A stretch of 6,010 nt of DNA from Balneolales bacterium (lineage in GTDB: Bacteria; Bacteroidota; Rhodothermia; Balneolales; Balneolaceae): contig JAURMN010000115.1 in assembly GCA_030830725.1 (NCBI GenBank), forward strand, positions 1 to 6,010. The letters run 5' to 3'. This document shows positions 5,772-6,010 of this stretch, one piece after another. The translations under genes were made by a program, and so were the position numbers. The notes under the pieces were generated by a model. The model searched no databases and was not told the DNA's origin. It was given only the letters and a program-made list of their open reading frames with translations. Numbering within the stretch: the first letter of the stretch is position 1; every line of letters starts with the position of its first letter.

Positions 5772-6010
5772 ATGCAACTCGGCCCCTTTCATCTCACGCC
5801 TATTGACGCCGGTTCTTTCCGACTCGATGGTGGCGCGATGTTTGGTGTGGTACCTAAGACGTTGTGGTCGAAGACGATCGAGTCCGACGAGAAGAATCGG
5901 ATTCCGATGGTAATGCGTTGCTTACTGGTACGTTCTGAGCAATCTGGTCGCATTTATCTCATTGATAATGGCTGTGGAACTAAATTCAACACCAAGATGT
6001 CGGAGATTTA
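5772..6010 (+). CDS. MBL-fold metallo-hydrolase, 3' truncated by window edge
   Basis: An ATG at 5772 opens a frame of 79 complete codons still open at the window edge. It begins MQLGPFHLTPIDAGSFRLDG, then AMFGVVPKTLW (23-32 region), a charged stretch ending in KNRIPMVMRCLLVRS, and YLIDNGCGTKF. This resembles the N-terminal part of metallo-beta-lactamase-fold hydrolases of the lactonase/Zn-hydrolase type, where 'GGAMFGxVPKxxW', 'NRI...RCLL' and 'LxDxGxGxK' precede the metal-binding HxHxDH motif. That motif would lie beyond the edge and cannot be confirmed. The usual DTG is DNG here. The gene starts 4 bases after the coxD stop, so it is probably co-transcribed with it. Its substrate is unknown, and a direct role in respiration is not implied. 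Confidence 0.85.
   Translation, partial: MQLGPFHLTPIDAGSFRLDGGAMFGVVPKTLWSKTIESDEKNRIPMVMRCLLVRSEQSGRIYLIDNGCGTKFNTKMSEI

Overview
The window is one head-to-tail, plus-strand cluster for an aa3/caa3-type cytochrome c oxidase. In order it holds: the last 39 codons of an upstream gene (3-122), a SCO1/SenC copper chaperone (130-1050), coxB with a fused cytochrome c domain (1148-2089), coxA (2108-3850), an unrelated FkbM-family methyltransferase (3887-4666), coxC (4689-5354), coxD/subunit IV (5426-5767), and the first 79 codons of an MBL-fold hydrolase that runs off the right edge (5772-6010). No rRNA, tRNA, CRISPR array or insertion sequence is visible, and no gap between genes exceeds 100 bases.

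The oxidase looks intact. CoxB has the full CuA ligand set and a CXXCH haem c site with a candidate distal Met. CoxA has all six metal-ligand histidines, the tyrosine that cross-links to a CuB histidine, and the D- and K-channel entry residues. It carries YSHPAVY in place of the glutamate-containing helix VI motif, which puts it in the A2 class that includes the caa3 oxidases of Thermus and Rhodothermus. The SCO protein would deliver copper to the CuA site of CoxB. CoxB would take electrons from a cytochrome c or an upstream quinol-oxidising complex through its own haem domain and pass them to CoxA, where O2 is reduced and protons are pumped. CoxC and CoxD are membrane accessory subunits.

The oddity is the methyltransferase gene, which sits between two core oxidase genes. 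It is visibly more AT-rich than its neighbours and has no obvious link to respiration. It looks like a horizontally acquired insertion that kept the operon direction and close spacing. A perfect 15-bp inverted repeat lies at its right-hand junction, just before coxC.

Organism: base composition near 50% GC, no clear Shine-Dalgarno sequence before any start, a separate SCO protein with a C-terminal membrane anchor, an A2-type caa3 oxidase, and an MBL hydrolase right after coxD together suggest the Bacteroidota/Rhodothermota/Balneolota neighbourhood or a related Gram-negative phylum. This placement is inference from memory of such clusters. Apart from the insertion, the region is conserved respiratory housekeeping, and I see no convincing undescribed system in it.
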